A stretch of 64,000 nucleotides of DNA from Alcanivorax sp. DSM 26293 (lineage in GTDB: Bacteria > Pseudomonadota > Gammaproteobacteria > Pseudomonadales > Alcanivoracaceae), in contig NZ_FNUM01000001.1 in assembly GCF_900107995.1 (NCBI RefSeq), positions 724,936 to 788,935 of the forward strand, read 5' to 3'. Below, piece by piece: positions 46,618 to 55,447 of this stretch. A program made the translations under genes and the position numbers. The notes below the pieces were generated by a model. The model did no database searches. It saw nothing but the letters and a program-made list of their open reading frames with translations, and was not told the origin of the DNA. Within the stretch, counting starts at the first letter, position 1. Each line of letters starts with the position of its first letter.

Positions 46618-48494
46618 GAGACCACCTCTTCCAGCTCTTCGTCTTCACTGTCAGCCACACTCTCCGCCGCCAACGGCGCGGACATGTAAACTCGGGATAT
46701 CAAGCGCTGTTTTAGGGCATCTCGCCTTGCCAGATAGAACGCCTTGAATGAAGTAAATTCCAGATCCACATTCTCGATGAGCAGATCACTAGGGGTCAGG
46801 TGCACATTCTGGTCAGAAAGCCATTCCTTCAAAGGGCGGTCTTTCTTCGCAAGGTTTTGCGAATGATTCAATAGGTGAAGATTGGGGATCGCATTCCAGT
46901 GGACTGGATTACGATAAAACGCCATCAACTGCTCGTCATCCTGCAGGAAGCTAGCTTTATTTAACAATTTCTTGTCAAAGGATGCCCTCGGGTGAAGGTG
47001 ATCAATGTGAAAAACCTCTGAAACGTTCATTTCCGGGAACAGCAAATGCAGTAACGCGCGGCAGCGCCCCTCTCCGTGCTGCGTTTCCAGCAGTTTATCA
47101 AGGGTTTCTTCATCGAAACGCAGATCCTTGTTCGTCGCTTTGTAACGCTCGATGATGGCGGGCAACGGGAAGATGTCGTTGGTGAGGTGTTTTTCCAGAA
47201 CATCCCTCATGCTGCTTAAAATGGAGTCGGCTTGACCACCGAAGACCCCTTTCAACAGCGCCATGTAAAACCACTGACTGATTACCGCACGTTGCTCATG
47301 GCATTTCGCAAGATTATTAATTTTCCTGAAGAGTGGCTCTCCTGAAGAGCATTTTTTATACAAGTAGTAACAGATCGGAATAACAGCGTTTCTGGAGGTC
47401 AGGGACTGCGGCGTAATACCGAACCGCCGCACGAGGCGGAATGTTTCGGTAATACATTCTTTGATCTCGGGCCACTCTTGCTGGATTCGAGCAACCTGCT
47501 CACCCTTGAAATTTCTCACTTTGAAACGGACATCGGCTTCCGTGAGCATCAAGCAGGTTTTCAACAACCAGTCACGCTCTATGTAGAAACCCATCTCCGT
47601 GTTCTGATGGATGTGCTGGGTCAAGTCGTCAAGCTCTTTCCGAAAATCTCCATCCCAGTGGGCAACGGCAATCGACATCAGCAGGTCAGAAAAGTCCAGC
47701 TTAGTGCCTCCGCTGTTGGTTCGGATAAATACATCTAAAACATGGTCGATTTGCTGACTGTTCTCATTGAAGTAGTGAATGATCCGCTGGGAACGGATCA
47801 CGTCATAAACTTTCAGCAGTGTTTTTCGGGCAAAGGTATTTGTACTGAGTCCTCGTCGCTCGAGCTCTGGCATTACCACCTCCAAAAGCACATCATCGCT
47901 ACTTTCGTGGCGTGGATACCTGAGTATTTCATGCATGCAAAGCCAGTGGTGGGCCGGGGTCTCTGCAGCCAATGAGTCTTTATATTGCCGGTCTGTGAGG
48001 AATCGGAAGTTGTAATACATCAGCGATTCATCGTCTTCCGATTCCAGTGGTGCTTTCAGGTCCAGATACAGCTTGCGGGGTGGCAAAACCTTGTCATCGC
48101 GAGTGCTCGGCCACCAAACCCTTGGTTTTTTGTATGCGTATGTACCGCAGAGACCAATGTAGAGGGATGTAAGACGCTGCTGACCATCGATGACAGCTCT
48201 GAAATCCTTATAACTGGCATTGGTAGGAACGTGGGGGTTCTCCTCACTGAAACGCTGGCAGTAGGATTTCAGGAACTCGTAGAATTTATAGTCGTTCTTG
48301 ATGCCATCATCCTTGATTTCCCACATCATGAATGTGTTGATGGGGTAACCCCGCATGATGGAGTCGAACAGCACGCAGATCTGATGGCTGCTCCAGACGA
48401 ACTTCCGCTGTATTGCCGGCAACAGATAGTCTCGCTGATTGATGGCATCAATCGCGTCTTTGATAGTAATGGCCTTTTCGTACTCACCTGCCAT
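46614..48494 (-). CDS. DUF262/DUF1524 protein, GmrSD/BrxU-like candidate type IV restriction enzyme
   Basis: 626 residues between pglX and pglZ. N-terminal DUF262: LLPAIQRKFVWS at ~24-35 and the hallmark IDGQQRLTSLY at ~102-112, a ParB-like nucleotide-binding site. C-terminal HNH of the DUF1524 type: VFHIDHLHPRASF near residue 498, then NAIPNLHLLNHSQNLAKKD. This one-chain layout is that of GmrSD and of BrxU, which cleaves glucosylated or modified phage DNA and sits at the same position in the Escherichia fergusonii BREX locus. The activity is inferred. Overlaps pglZ by four bases and is more AT-rich than the core. Confidence 0.85.
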   Translation of the reverse strand: MAGEYEKAITIKDAIDAINQRDYLLPAIQRKFVWSSHQICVLFDSIMRGYPINTFMMWEIKDDGIKNDYKFYEFLKSYCQRFSEENPHVPTNASYKDFRAVIDGQQRLTSLYIGLCGTYAYKKPRVWWPSTRDDKVLPPRKLYLDLKAPLESEDDESLMYYNFRFLTDRQYKDSLAAETPAHHWLCMHEILRYPRHESSDDVLLEVVMPELERRGLSTNTFARKTLLKVYDVIRSQRIIHYFNENSQQIDHVLDVFIRTNSGGTKLDFSDLLMSIAVAHWDGDFRKELDDLTQHIHQNTEMGFYIERDWLLKTCLMLTEADVRFKVRNFKGEQVARIQQEWPEIKECITETFRLVRRFGITPQSLTSRNAVIPICYYLYKKCSSGEPLFRKINNLAKCHEQRAVISQWFYMALLKGVFGGQADSILSSMRDVLEKHLTNDIFPLPAIIERYKATNKDLRFDEETLDKLLETQHGEGRCRALLHLLFPEMNVSEVFHIDHLHPRASFDKKLLNKASFLQDDEQLMAFYRNPVHWNAIPNLHLLNHSQNLAKKDRPLKEWLSDQNVHLTPSDLLIENVDLEFTSFKAFYLARRDALKQRLISRVYMSAPLAAESVADSEDEELEEVVS

Positions 48495-48514
48495 GCCGAC
48501 AGCTCCTTACTGCT

Positions 48515-51500
48515 TCAGGACAAGCCTGGAATTTTCTTCAAGGCGTCGCCAAATTTCGGATAGTTGGCCTTCACCCCGTCATCGAGATCGATTTCCACCT
48601 GCTCGGTAGCCAGGGGATAAAGTACATCCCGCTCGTAGTCGTCCAACTCGGCGAGGATCTTGTTGATCTTCTCGATCTCTTTCAGGGCCTTGGTCTTATC
48701 ACCTTGGGAGGCCCCGGCGCTGATACTGACGGCCTCCAGGTGGTTCTTCCGGGCCTTCAGCTTCTCATCTTTGAAATCGCGCAGATACTCCAGCACCGTG
48801 CCCACGGTGTGGGGCTGGTAGCGGTGCATGTAGATCAGCGCATTGAATGAGCCCTTGGGAGAGGAGAACAGCCAGTAGATGGGCCGTTTCTTGTAACGGC
48901 GCACGTGGTCGTTGTAGAAGTCCTTCAGGAAGTACTTGCGAATATCCTTGCCCAGTGCTTGCTCGACAAAGCGGAGGTTTTCCCCATAGTGCTCTTCGCG
49001 AAAGGCGATGCGCAGGAATTCACGGAAGCGCTCAGTGATGTCGTCGGTGAACCAGTCGCCGTCGAGCATAGGAATGACATTGTCATCATCAGCCGGAAAG
49101 CTTGGCTCCGGGATCTGCTTCAGGTAGTCCTCGATAGTCTCTCCCTGATTGGCCAGGACCAGACCCGGCTTGTCCAGTGCGTAGCGACCGAACATGCAAC
49201 CCACAGCGTAGGAAACCAGCTCGCGCATGGTATCGGCCAACAGCAGTGCTTCAAGCTCTTCCTCGCTCTTGTTGTTGCCGTAGCGGTAGTACGGGTTGCA
49301 GGTCAGGGTGATCTCTTCCAGTGGCACATCTGGTGTCAGCTCATCCTGCAGGCCGTAGGCGTCGATAAAAATGCGGTTGTTGTCTTCTTCCAGCCGTTGC
49401 ATTTCCAGCGCTATTTCTTGCCAGTGGGCGCGAAGTTTTTGATAGGTAGCCTCCAGAGGCTGCTTATGGCAATCGGGCATTAGCATTGGTTGGCTGGTGA
49501 AATCCCAAGCAGGTTCAAACGAATCCCAATCTTGCTTCGTTAAATCGACAGCTCTGTTCGCTATGAAATCAGCTTTTTCAGAAAAAGCTTTTTCAAGCTT
49601 TAGGAATGGAAGTTCTGATACAACGCCTGAGGTTACATTTAATGTTGCACCACGAACCTTCAAAAGCTCTCGGACGATTTTTGAATTCATTTGATTGATA
49701 GTCTTGAAAACATTGTTTCCAAAAAGGCTCGGGGCCGCGCTGACAAAACCATACCCTTCTGGACGCCACCGAAAGCTCGTTATTCCTGAGCCAATAAGTC
49801 CCCAAGCAACAGCCTCCTTGAACAAGTAACTCAGATTCTGGGGCCGTGATCGTAAAGAGCCATCTGGATTTCGGTAATTCTTGATGCGGTAGCCATCATC
49901 TTCCCAGTCCATAAGAAAGTCTGGCCCCATATACCACTTCCGAAAATCTCCAGCTTTATCAGTCAGTATCCAGCGCTTATCTCTACCAATATTTTCGCCG
50001 GGAACTTCCCAGCACATCTTCATGAAAACATCGTCATTACGGGTGCCGACGCCCTCTTTCACATCGAAAACATCCTTCAGAATTGGATTTTCATAAAGCG
50101 CAAGAAAGTTATCGCTTAGCCAATACGCAATAGGGCTTCCAGGAATCTTATTGAATTCGTTAGCTGATGCGCGATAGAACCATCCGCAACCTGGATGCTG
50201 AATAGCCTCCAGCGCCCTGGGGGCTTGGTTTTCGGAGCCTCGAAAATCGGAAAGCCGTACATATCCACCTTTGTACTGAGGATGATGCGCGTTCTCAGCC
50301 GTGAAAGTGCAAATAGGTACCGTTGCACCATCGAAGCCTGAATATTCAAGTTGAACCAGCGAGGTGATAGTTTTCTGATTGATCAAGAAGCTGCGAAGTT
50401 TCTCGTAAGATGAAATAAACATCCACACGAATGGCGACATAAAACCAAGCTGACCCTTGGGCAGAGCCAGCTCAGTGTTCCGGACAATGAAAGCTGAAAA
50501 CAGGTCAGACCTGACGTCCGTATAGTTATCCTTAAGCCATGCAGCTAATCGTCCGCTCATGCTTTTTCCACCCATGTAAGGTGGATTGGCAATCACCACA
50601 TGGTATTTGGGGCTCAGGTAATCGGCCTGTAGCAAAGCTTGCAGGACTCTTTGGTGTGTTTCATTCAGGAACAACTGCCCGGAAATATTCTTGACCGCCA
50701 AGGTCCGGCGTATTTCCTCTGCGCCGGTGGCTTCCGGTCGGATCAGCGATCCGAAGTTTTTGGCCTCTTCAAATTGCTTGAGCGTGGTTTGCAGCTTTTC
50801 AGTGAACAGGTCGCGCCCGACAAAGTCCATGTATTCCGTTAACTCCCCCTCGTCGAAAAGCAAATTCTCCAGAACGCAAATGTTGGGTTGAACCGGCGTT
50901 CGAAAGAACCTCCGCAGCTTGGCCCGCGCCTTCATGCTCAGTGCAAAAGCGGCCAGTTCTCCCGCTCGCTCGTCGATCTCAATGCCGTAAAGATTATGAG
51001 TCAGAATCTTGGCCGGAATATCGGCAGGTTCGTAGCCTTCTTCTTCGTAAATGGCCCACAGCAGATCGAATGCATACGTCAGCATGTGTCCCGAGCCGCA
51101 GGCCGGGTCACAGATCTTGATCTCTTCCGGGCCACTGATCCGCAAAAAGTCGGTCTTGGGCTGCTCTCCACCATCCGCCGCAGGCGCTGGCTTGATGTAG
51201 TAATCCATCTGCTCAATTAAGCCAGAGTCGGGACGGTTGAGCATCCAGAGGCGTCCCAGCGAGTTTTCCACCAGATAACGGACAATCCAGTGCGGCGTGA
51301 ACAGCTGAGTCGCCGCCGGGATATTCTCTGGAGTCACCTTCTTGTTCTTCTTCAGATCAACAAATACCTGGTCCTTCTTCTCAGAAATATAGAACTGATA
51401 CAGCCAGCCTATGACCTCAACATCTTCACACGCATCCGGCGTCATGGCTTCGCGGGTATAGGCCAGGATCGAGTTGCCTGAAAGCAGATCATCCGGCATC

Positions 51501-52000
51501 AAAAGCTCAGTGTAGTCGTCAATACGCTCGAACAAGAACGGCATTGCGCTGTACCAGTAGTTACAGGCAGCTACGACCAGTAGGCGATAAGCTTCCCCTT
51601 GCGGATCCTGACTGGGTGTTTTGCCATCCAGCAGTGCGAAGATCTTCTGGCGGGTTGACTCCGACACCATTTCTTCATCGATATGGCCCATTTTGGCATC
51701 AGCCAAGATTTCGGGCTGGAACTGCCCCTCGGCAGGGGAAACAATGCCAATGCGGTTGTAACGATTCACGTCCATAAAACGCAGGGCGCAGAAGCGGTTG
51801 AACCAGATGTAGGCCACCCGCTCGATAACCTGCTCTTTGCCTTGATCGGTTACCGCCTCTTCCAGCTTTTTAATCGCCTGTGGCCTTTCTCGCCGGGCGG
51901 GACTCTCGTCGGCGAGTACCAGTTTGAGCTTGGCTGTAACCTGTTCGAGGAGGCTGCGGCGAGCGAATTGGGCGAATTTTTTAAGTTTCGATGTTTCCAT
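48515..52000 (-). CDS. pglX: BREX-1 adenine-specific DNA methyltransferase PglX
   Basis: Writes the N6-methyladenine mark that distinguishes host from phage DNA and sets the specificity of the BREX system. 1161 residues. SAM motif KICDPACGSGHM at ~296-306, catalytic ANPPY at ~471-475, and a long C-terminal region (target recognition, SFRWRPEGYGFVSAAPS, then coiled segments) as in type 1 PglX. ATG 52000 has AAGGAG nine bases upstream; a start at 52021 overlaps the preceding gene. The TRD region is poorly conserved so the site cannot be read from the sequence. Confidence 0.97.
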   Translation of the reverse strand: METSKLKKFAQFARRSLLEQVTAKLKLVLADESPARRERPQAIKKLEEAVTDQGKEQVIERVAYIWFNRFCALRFMDVNRYNRIGIVSPAEGQFQPEILADAKMGHIDEEMVSESTRQKIFALLDGKTPSQDPQGEAYRLLVVAACNYWYSAMPFLFERIDDYTELLMPDDLLSGNSILAYTREAMTPDACEDVEVIGWLYQFYISEKKDQVFVDLKKNKKVTPENIPAATQLFTPHWIVRYLVENSLGRLWMLNRPDSGLIEQMDYYIKPAPAADGGEQPKTDFLRISGPEEIKICDPACGSGHMLTYAFDLLWAIYEEEGYEPADIPAKILTHNLYGIEIDERAGELAAFALSMKARAKLRRFFRTPVQPNICVLENLLFDEGELTEYMDFVGRDLFTEKLQTTLKQFEEAKNFGSLIRPEATGAEEIRRTLAVKNISGQLFLNETHQRVLQALLQADYLSPKYHVVIANPPYMGGKSMSGRLAAWLKDNYTDVRSDLFSAFIVRNTELALPKGQLGFMSPFVWMFISSYEKLRSFLINQKTITSLVQLEYSGFDGATVPICTFTAENAHHPQYKGGYVRLSDFRGSENQAPRALEAIQHPGCGWFYRASANEFNKIPGSPIAYWLSDNFLALYENPILKDVFDVKEGVGTRNDDVFMKMCWEVPGENIGRDKRWILTDKAGDFRKWYMGPDFLMDWEDDGYRIKNYRNPDGSLRSRPQNLSYLFKEAVAWGLIGSGITSFRWRPEGYGFVSAAPSLFGNNVFKTINQMNSKIVRELLKVRGATLNVTSGVVSELPFLKLEKAFSEKADFIANRAVDLTKQDWDSFEPAWDFTSQPMLMPDCHKQPLEATYQKLRAHWQEIALEMQRLEEDNNRIFIDAYGLQDELTPDVPLEEITLTCNPYYRYGNNKSEEELEALLLADTMRELVSYAVGCMFGRYALDKPGLVLANQGETIEDYLKQIPEPSFPADDDNVIPMLDGDWFTDDITERFREFLRIAFREEHYGENLRFVEQALGKDIRKYFLKDFYNDHVRRYKKRPIYWLFSSPKGSFNALIYMHRYQPHTVGTVLEYLRDFKDEKLKARKNHLEAVSISAGASQGDKTKALKEIEKINKILAELDDYERDVLYPLATEQVEIDLDDGVKANYPKFGDALKKIPGLS

Positions 52001-52004
52001 CTGA

Positions 52005-52538
52005 TTATGCTCCTTCAGCATCCGCCAAGCGCGTAACAGGCCATTTGGGAAAGTTTTCGTTCCACTTCTGCAGGTTGACGACTTGACAGCTGGTGGCCAG
52101 TGACTGAACCCAGCGCGAGGAAGCTTTCCCCACAGGTAGCTCCTGCTTCAATGACTTTTGCATGTGGCCATTCAGGGCGTTCTCAAAAGTGAGAAGACAG
52201 ACATAGTGGACGGGCTTATCCACTTTTTGTTCGGCGTGCCTATAGAGATAAGAATCTCGGAATTTATACTTGAGATAGTTTTTTAGCCATTTAAAACTGT
52301 CTTGCCTTGCTTTCTTCTGCTCATCGTTTGCCGCATTGCGGACATCATAAATCGACGGATCGTCATAGTCTTTCAACTCTACATAGACATAGGCCGCTTC
52401 AAACTCGGCGACAATATCGACTCCTTTCATAGGGGCACCATGAAATGTAGGTTTTGATCGATCTTTTTCATCGAACACAAACGCATCCAATGCATCAGTG
52501 AACTGGAACTCAAAGCCGTCAGCAGCTACAACTTTCAC
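52005..52538 (-). CDS. Small PD-(D/E)XK-nuclease-like protein
   Basis: 177 residues. GVDIVAEFE and YVYVELKDY place Asp41, Glu54 and Lys56 in the D-(12)-ExK spacing of restriction-like nucleases, preceded by a short helical-beta segment. A later Lys/Arg-rich helix (FKWLKNYLKYKFRDSYLYRH) could bind nucleic acid. No named family recognised; nuclease activity is inferred from the motif only. It overlaps the AAA gene by four bases and ends five bases before pglX, so it is read with both. AT-rich. Confidence 0.65.
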   Translation of the reverse strand: MKVVAADGFEFQFTDALDAFVFDEKDRSKPTFHGAPMKGVDIVAEFEAAYVYVELKDYDDPSIYDVRNAANDEQKKARQDSFKWLKNYLKYKFRDSYLYRHAEQKVDKPVHYVCLLTFENALNGHMQKSLKQELPVGKASSRWVQSLATSCQVVNLQKWNENFPKWPVTRLADAEGA

Positions 52539-53599
52539 TTACCAAGACCTCCCATGTCATTTTCAATTTCTTGGTTGATGAGAAAGCCAAACGCTTCATC
52601 AATTGGATTGGGAGAGATATCATGGTAATCGTCAGTGGACGAGACCTTAATTTCTGAAGTATCAGGATCTCGATACAGGCTATGGAAGCGGACATGATCT
52701 TCTTTGCCTTCATCCGCTAGAAGGTCGAACCACTTGAGCAAGACATAATCGTGAGTCGCTAAAATTATCTGCTGGCCGTTACGGGAAAGCTCCAACAGAA
52801 TCTGCACAAGGATCCTCAACAGCTTGGGGTTCAGATTAGATTCAGGTTCATCCCAGAACAGTGGGCCGCTTACACCGGGCTGGATTGCTCCAGTTTCCAG
52901 GAGGCGCGAGAGCATTCCTGCTTTACGAAAGCCTTCCGCAATGGAGTTGGCGGAGTACTCCGTATGCTCAGTCTTAAAAGTAACCTTTCCTCCTCCATAA
53001 AAAACAAAACGACCACCGCATATTTTCTCGATTTCGGCCATAGCCCATTTTGCTTTTTCGTGCAGTAGTTGGGAGCGCACTTCAGGGAGGTCCAGTGCGA
53101 GACAAATGTCCTGGTAAGTTTGATCGAAAGAGAGCCCATATTTTTCATACAGACTGTTGAATCCCTTCATAAATGAGAGGACTTCTTTGGTGGGAATGAA
53201 TACCGCTTCAGCCAGGTTTTTTTCGTAGTTTGTACGATCCTGAATGGCTAATGCTTTAGAGTTGTTAAAGAATGTTGCGGCGACCTTTTTCTCATGGGCA
53301 AATTGGGCCAAAAGGTACGCCTGATCAGTCGCGCCTTGGCCGTGCAGCTTTCCAAACCTGTCATCAAGAGGCATAAACAGGCGAAGGAATTTGGTGGTCA
53401 GCGCTACTTCGAGCTCATTCTGACCGAGGTCAGGTTGATTCTTAAACAGTGGCGCGCCGGAACACAGCCCATATGCTGCCTTAAGCAAATGGGTTTTGCC
53501 GGTCCCGTTTTCGCCAATGATCACGTTGATTCTTGGCGAAAAATTGATCTCCAGCTTTCTGAATGACGTAAAGTTTCTAAGCTCAAGGCTTTCTATCAT
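52535..53599 (-). CDS. AAA/ABC-type ATPase (AAA_15/AAA_21, OLD/RecF-like)
   Basis: 354 residues. Begins with an SMC/RecF-like N-terminus (IESLELRNFTSFRKLEINF) and Walker A GENGTGKTHLL at 29-39; Walker B lies in PLFWDEPESNLNPKLLRIL near residue 248 with the ABC D-loop, and ILATHDYVLLKWF gives the H-loop near 281. The insert between is alpha-helical. Such ATPases team with a nuclease or toxin in many defence modules (PARIS, Gabija, retrons, OLD); here the partner appears to be the next gene. AT-rich compared with the BREX core. Confidence 0.88.
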   Translation of the reverse strand: MIESLELRNFTSFRKLEINFSPRINVIIGENGTGKTHLLKAAYGLCSGAPLFKNQPDLGQNELEVALTTKFLRLFMPLDDRFGKLHGQGATDQAYLLAQFAHEKKVAATFFNNSKALAIQDRTNYEKNLAEAVFIPTKEVLSFMKGFNSLYEKYGLSFDQTYQDICLALDLPEVRSQLLHEKAKWAMAEIEKICGGRFVFYGGGKVTFKTEHTEYSANSIAEGFRKAGMLSRLLETGAIQPGVSGPLFWDEPESNLNPKLLRILVQILLELSRNGQQIILATHDYVLLKWFDLLADEGKEDHVRFHSLYRDPDTSEIKVSSTDDYHDISPNPIDEAFGFLINQEIENDMGGLGK

Positions 53600-53736
53600 C
53601 GTTACTTCCCAATATATTGTTACTGAGCTGGTCTAATGCGGTATCGGCTGCGCCATAGCCTGCCTGCTTGGGAGCACACGGAAATACGCGCGGCGCTCGT
53701 ATCCGCTCGTATTTTTCGTGCGCCGCACGTATTTTA

Positions 53737-55407
53737 TCAGCTTCGCTCATATCGAGTCCCCTTCCCCTGGCCTACCGGGCGTATCACACCCTTGTCTTTC
53801 AAGCGGTTGAGCAGCCGAGTGGCTTGGAAAGGGCTGATATGGCACAGATCAGCGGCATCCGCTCGTTTGATGCTGCCGTGGGTATCGATGAAATTCAGCA
53901 CCATTTGCTCCTGTTGGATGGCATCGAACCCCGCCTGGCGTACATAGGCGGCCTTTTGCCCCGCCCCTTGATATACCTTGGCGCCCAAGGTGTAGGTGCG
54001 GCCCTTGCCGGTTCCGTGGGCTTCCACCATGCCGGCTTCCACCAGTTTCTCCAGGGTGCCCCGGACCACGGTTTCCGGCTTCTGTACCGACTTGGCCAAG
54101 TCCGCCGTTCTCAAGCGCCGCTCATTGCGCAGCCGGGACAGGATAATCAGGCTGTCAATGGGCATGGCGGCACCGGTCTGTTCCTCGCGCTCGACGATCA
54201 TGCGCAGGAACTCGGCGTCCGCGTCCGCTGCGCTCATGCGCACGGAGACGGTGTGAGCGGACGACATGGAGTAGTCGGGGGCGGTGCGCCCGTAGCGGAG
54301 CATGCCCTCGAAAATACGGTCGATACCCCGGCCCGTGCGTTCGGCCAAACCGATACGCTTGATAATGTCAGCCAGCAAGGGGTTACGGGAGCGAGGGTCA
54401 GCCACCAGCAGGTTGTCCAGGTTGACGCCTTCCACAAACCCGCCCGGATTACTTATGCTCAAGCCGTCATCGTCCAGTTTGACGTGCACGGCACCCAGGG
54501 CGCTGTAGTCGCGGTGAACCAGCGCGTTCACAAAAGCTTCCCGAAAGGCCCGACGGTCGAAGTTGGGGATAGGCACGCGAAACAGGCCGACTTGAATTTC
54601 CTCTTCCTCCACTCGGGCGCGGAATAGCACCTCGACCTCTTCGAAGGTCTCCAGCAGCGGTTTGCGGTAGAACTCATTGACCAGCACATCGGTTCCGCGC
54701 AGCACCTGGAACGCTACCTCGTGGGAGGGCAGGTGCTGTCGGAGCTGCATTTCGTTCCCCAGCAGCAACAGGCCTGCAACCGTGGGGCGGCGCATGCCAC
54801 CCACGCTCACAGTCAGCCCCAGGGCGCCGTCCAGCTCATCGTCCGCCAGGGGCATCAGGCTCTGATCGCCGCCGTACTTCTTGATGGCGTTGCGGATGCG
54901 GATGCGCTGAATCGGGTCCAGGTCGTCAACCGCCAGGTTTTCCACCGGCAAGGCCGAGGGGTCCGTTACCCCCAGGCTGGACTGGCGCTGAACAAACTCA
55001 TGGGGGTAGAAGGGCACGGCCTCCGGAGTGCCGTCCATTCTCAGGCGCCGACGTTGCAGCAGGCCATCCGAGGTGGACACCAGCTGCCGGGACTTGGGCA
55101 CCTGGATCCTGGCAATAGGTTGCCCCTCCAGCTCCAGGGCCTCAACGCGCACGGCCAGCGAAGGGATGGTCTTATTGGCAATCAGTGCGGGCAGGCCGGC
55201 GAGGTTGCGATGATTGGCATGCAACCCAGTCGGGGTGCCATCGTCTTCAACGCCCAGGAACAGGTCGCCGCCCTCGGTGTTGGCCAGGGCCACCACCGCA
55301 GCTACCAGATCCCGGTCCGGCAGGCTTTTGACGTCGCTCTTGAACTCGACGGCGAGGCTCTCTCCGCCGTGAATGAGTGCCCGGATTTCCTGTTCGGCTT
55401 GGTGCAT
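53737..55407 (-). CDS. AlbA_2-ATPase-winged-helix protein (COG2865-like)
   Basis: 556 residues. Domain order: AlbA_2/Schlafen-like N-terminus (GGESLAVEFKSDV, ALANTEGGDLFLGVEDDG, ~13-110), a middle HATPase_c_4-like ATP domain (REAFVNALVHRDYSAL, GRGIDRIFEGM), then two winged-helix segments (LRTADLAKSVQKPETVV; IKRADAADLCHISPFQATRLLNRL). Proteins of this kind are annotated as transcriptional regulators and recur in BREX and other defence loci; a role in control or in phage sensing is a guess. ATG 55407 follows GGGGATAGCC; starts further up overlap brxC. It begins 40 bases after brxC. Confidence 0.82.
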   Translation of the reverse strand: MHQAEQEIRALIHGGESLAVEFKSDVKSLPDRDLVAAVVALANTEGGDLFLGVEDDGTPTGLHANHRNLAGLPALIANKTIPSLAVRVEALELEGQPIARIQVPKSRQLVSTSDGLLQRRRLRMDGTPEAVPFYPHEFVQRQSSLGVTDPSALPVENLAVDDLDPIQRIRIRNAIKKYGGDQSLMPLADDELDGALGLTVSVGGMRRPTVAGLLLLGNEMQLRQHLPSHEVAFQVLRGTDVLVNEFYRKPLLETFEEVEVLFRARVEEEEIQVGLFRVPIPNFDRRAFREAFVNALVHRDYSALGAVHVKLDDDGLSISNPGGFVEGVNLDNLLVADPRSRNPLLADIIKRIGLAERTGRGIDRIFEGMLRYGRTAPDYSMSSAHTVSVRMSAADADAEFLRMIVEREEQTGAAMPIDSLIILSRLRNERRLRTADLAKSVQKPETVVRGTLEKLVEAGMVEAHGTGKGRTYTLGAKVYQGAGQKAAYVRQAGFDAIQQEQMVLNFIDTHGSIKRADAADLCHISPFQATRLLNRLKDKGVIRPVGQGKGTRYERS

Positions 55408-55447
55408 GGCTATCCCCAACATCGACCGGTTAGACGGTTCGGCATGC

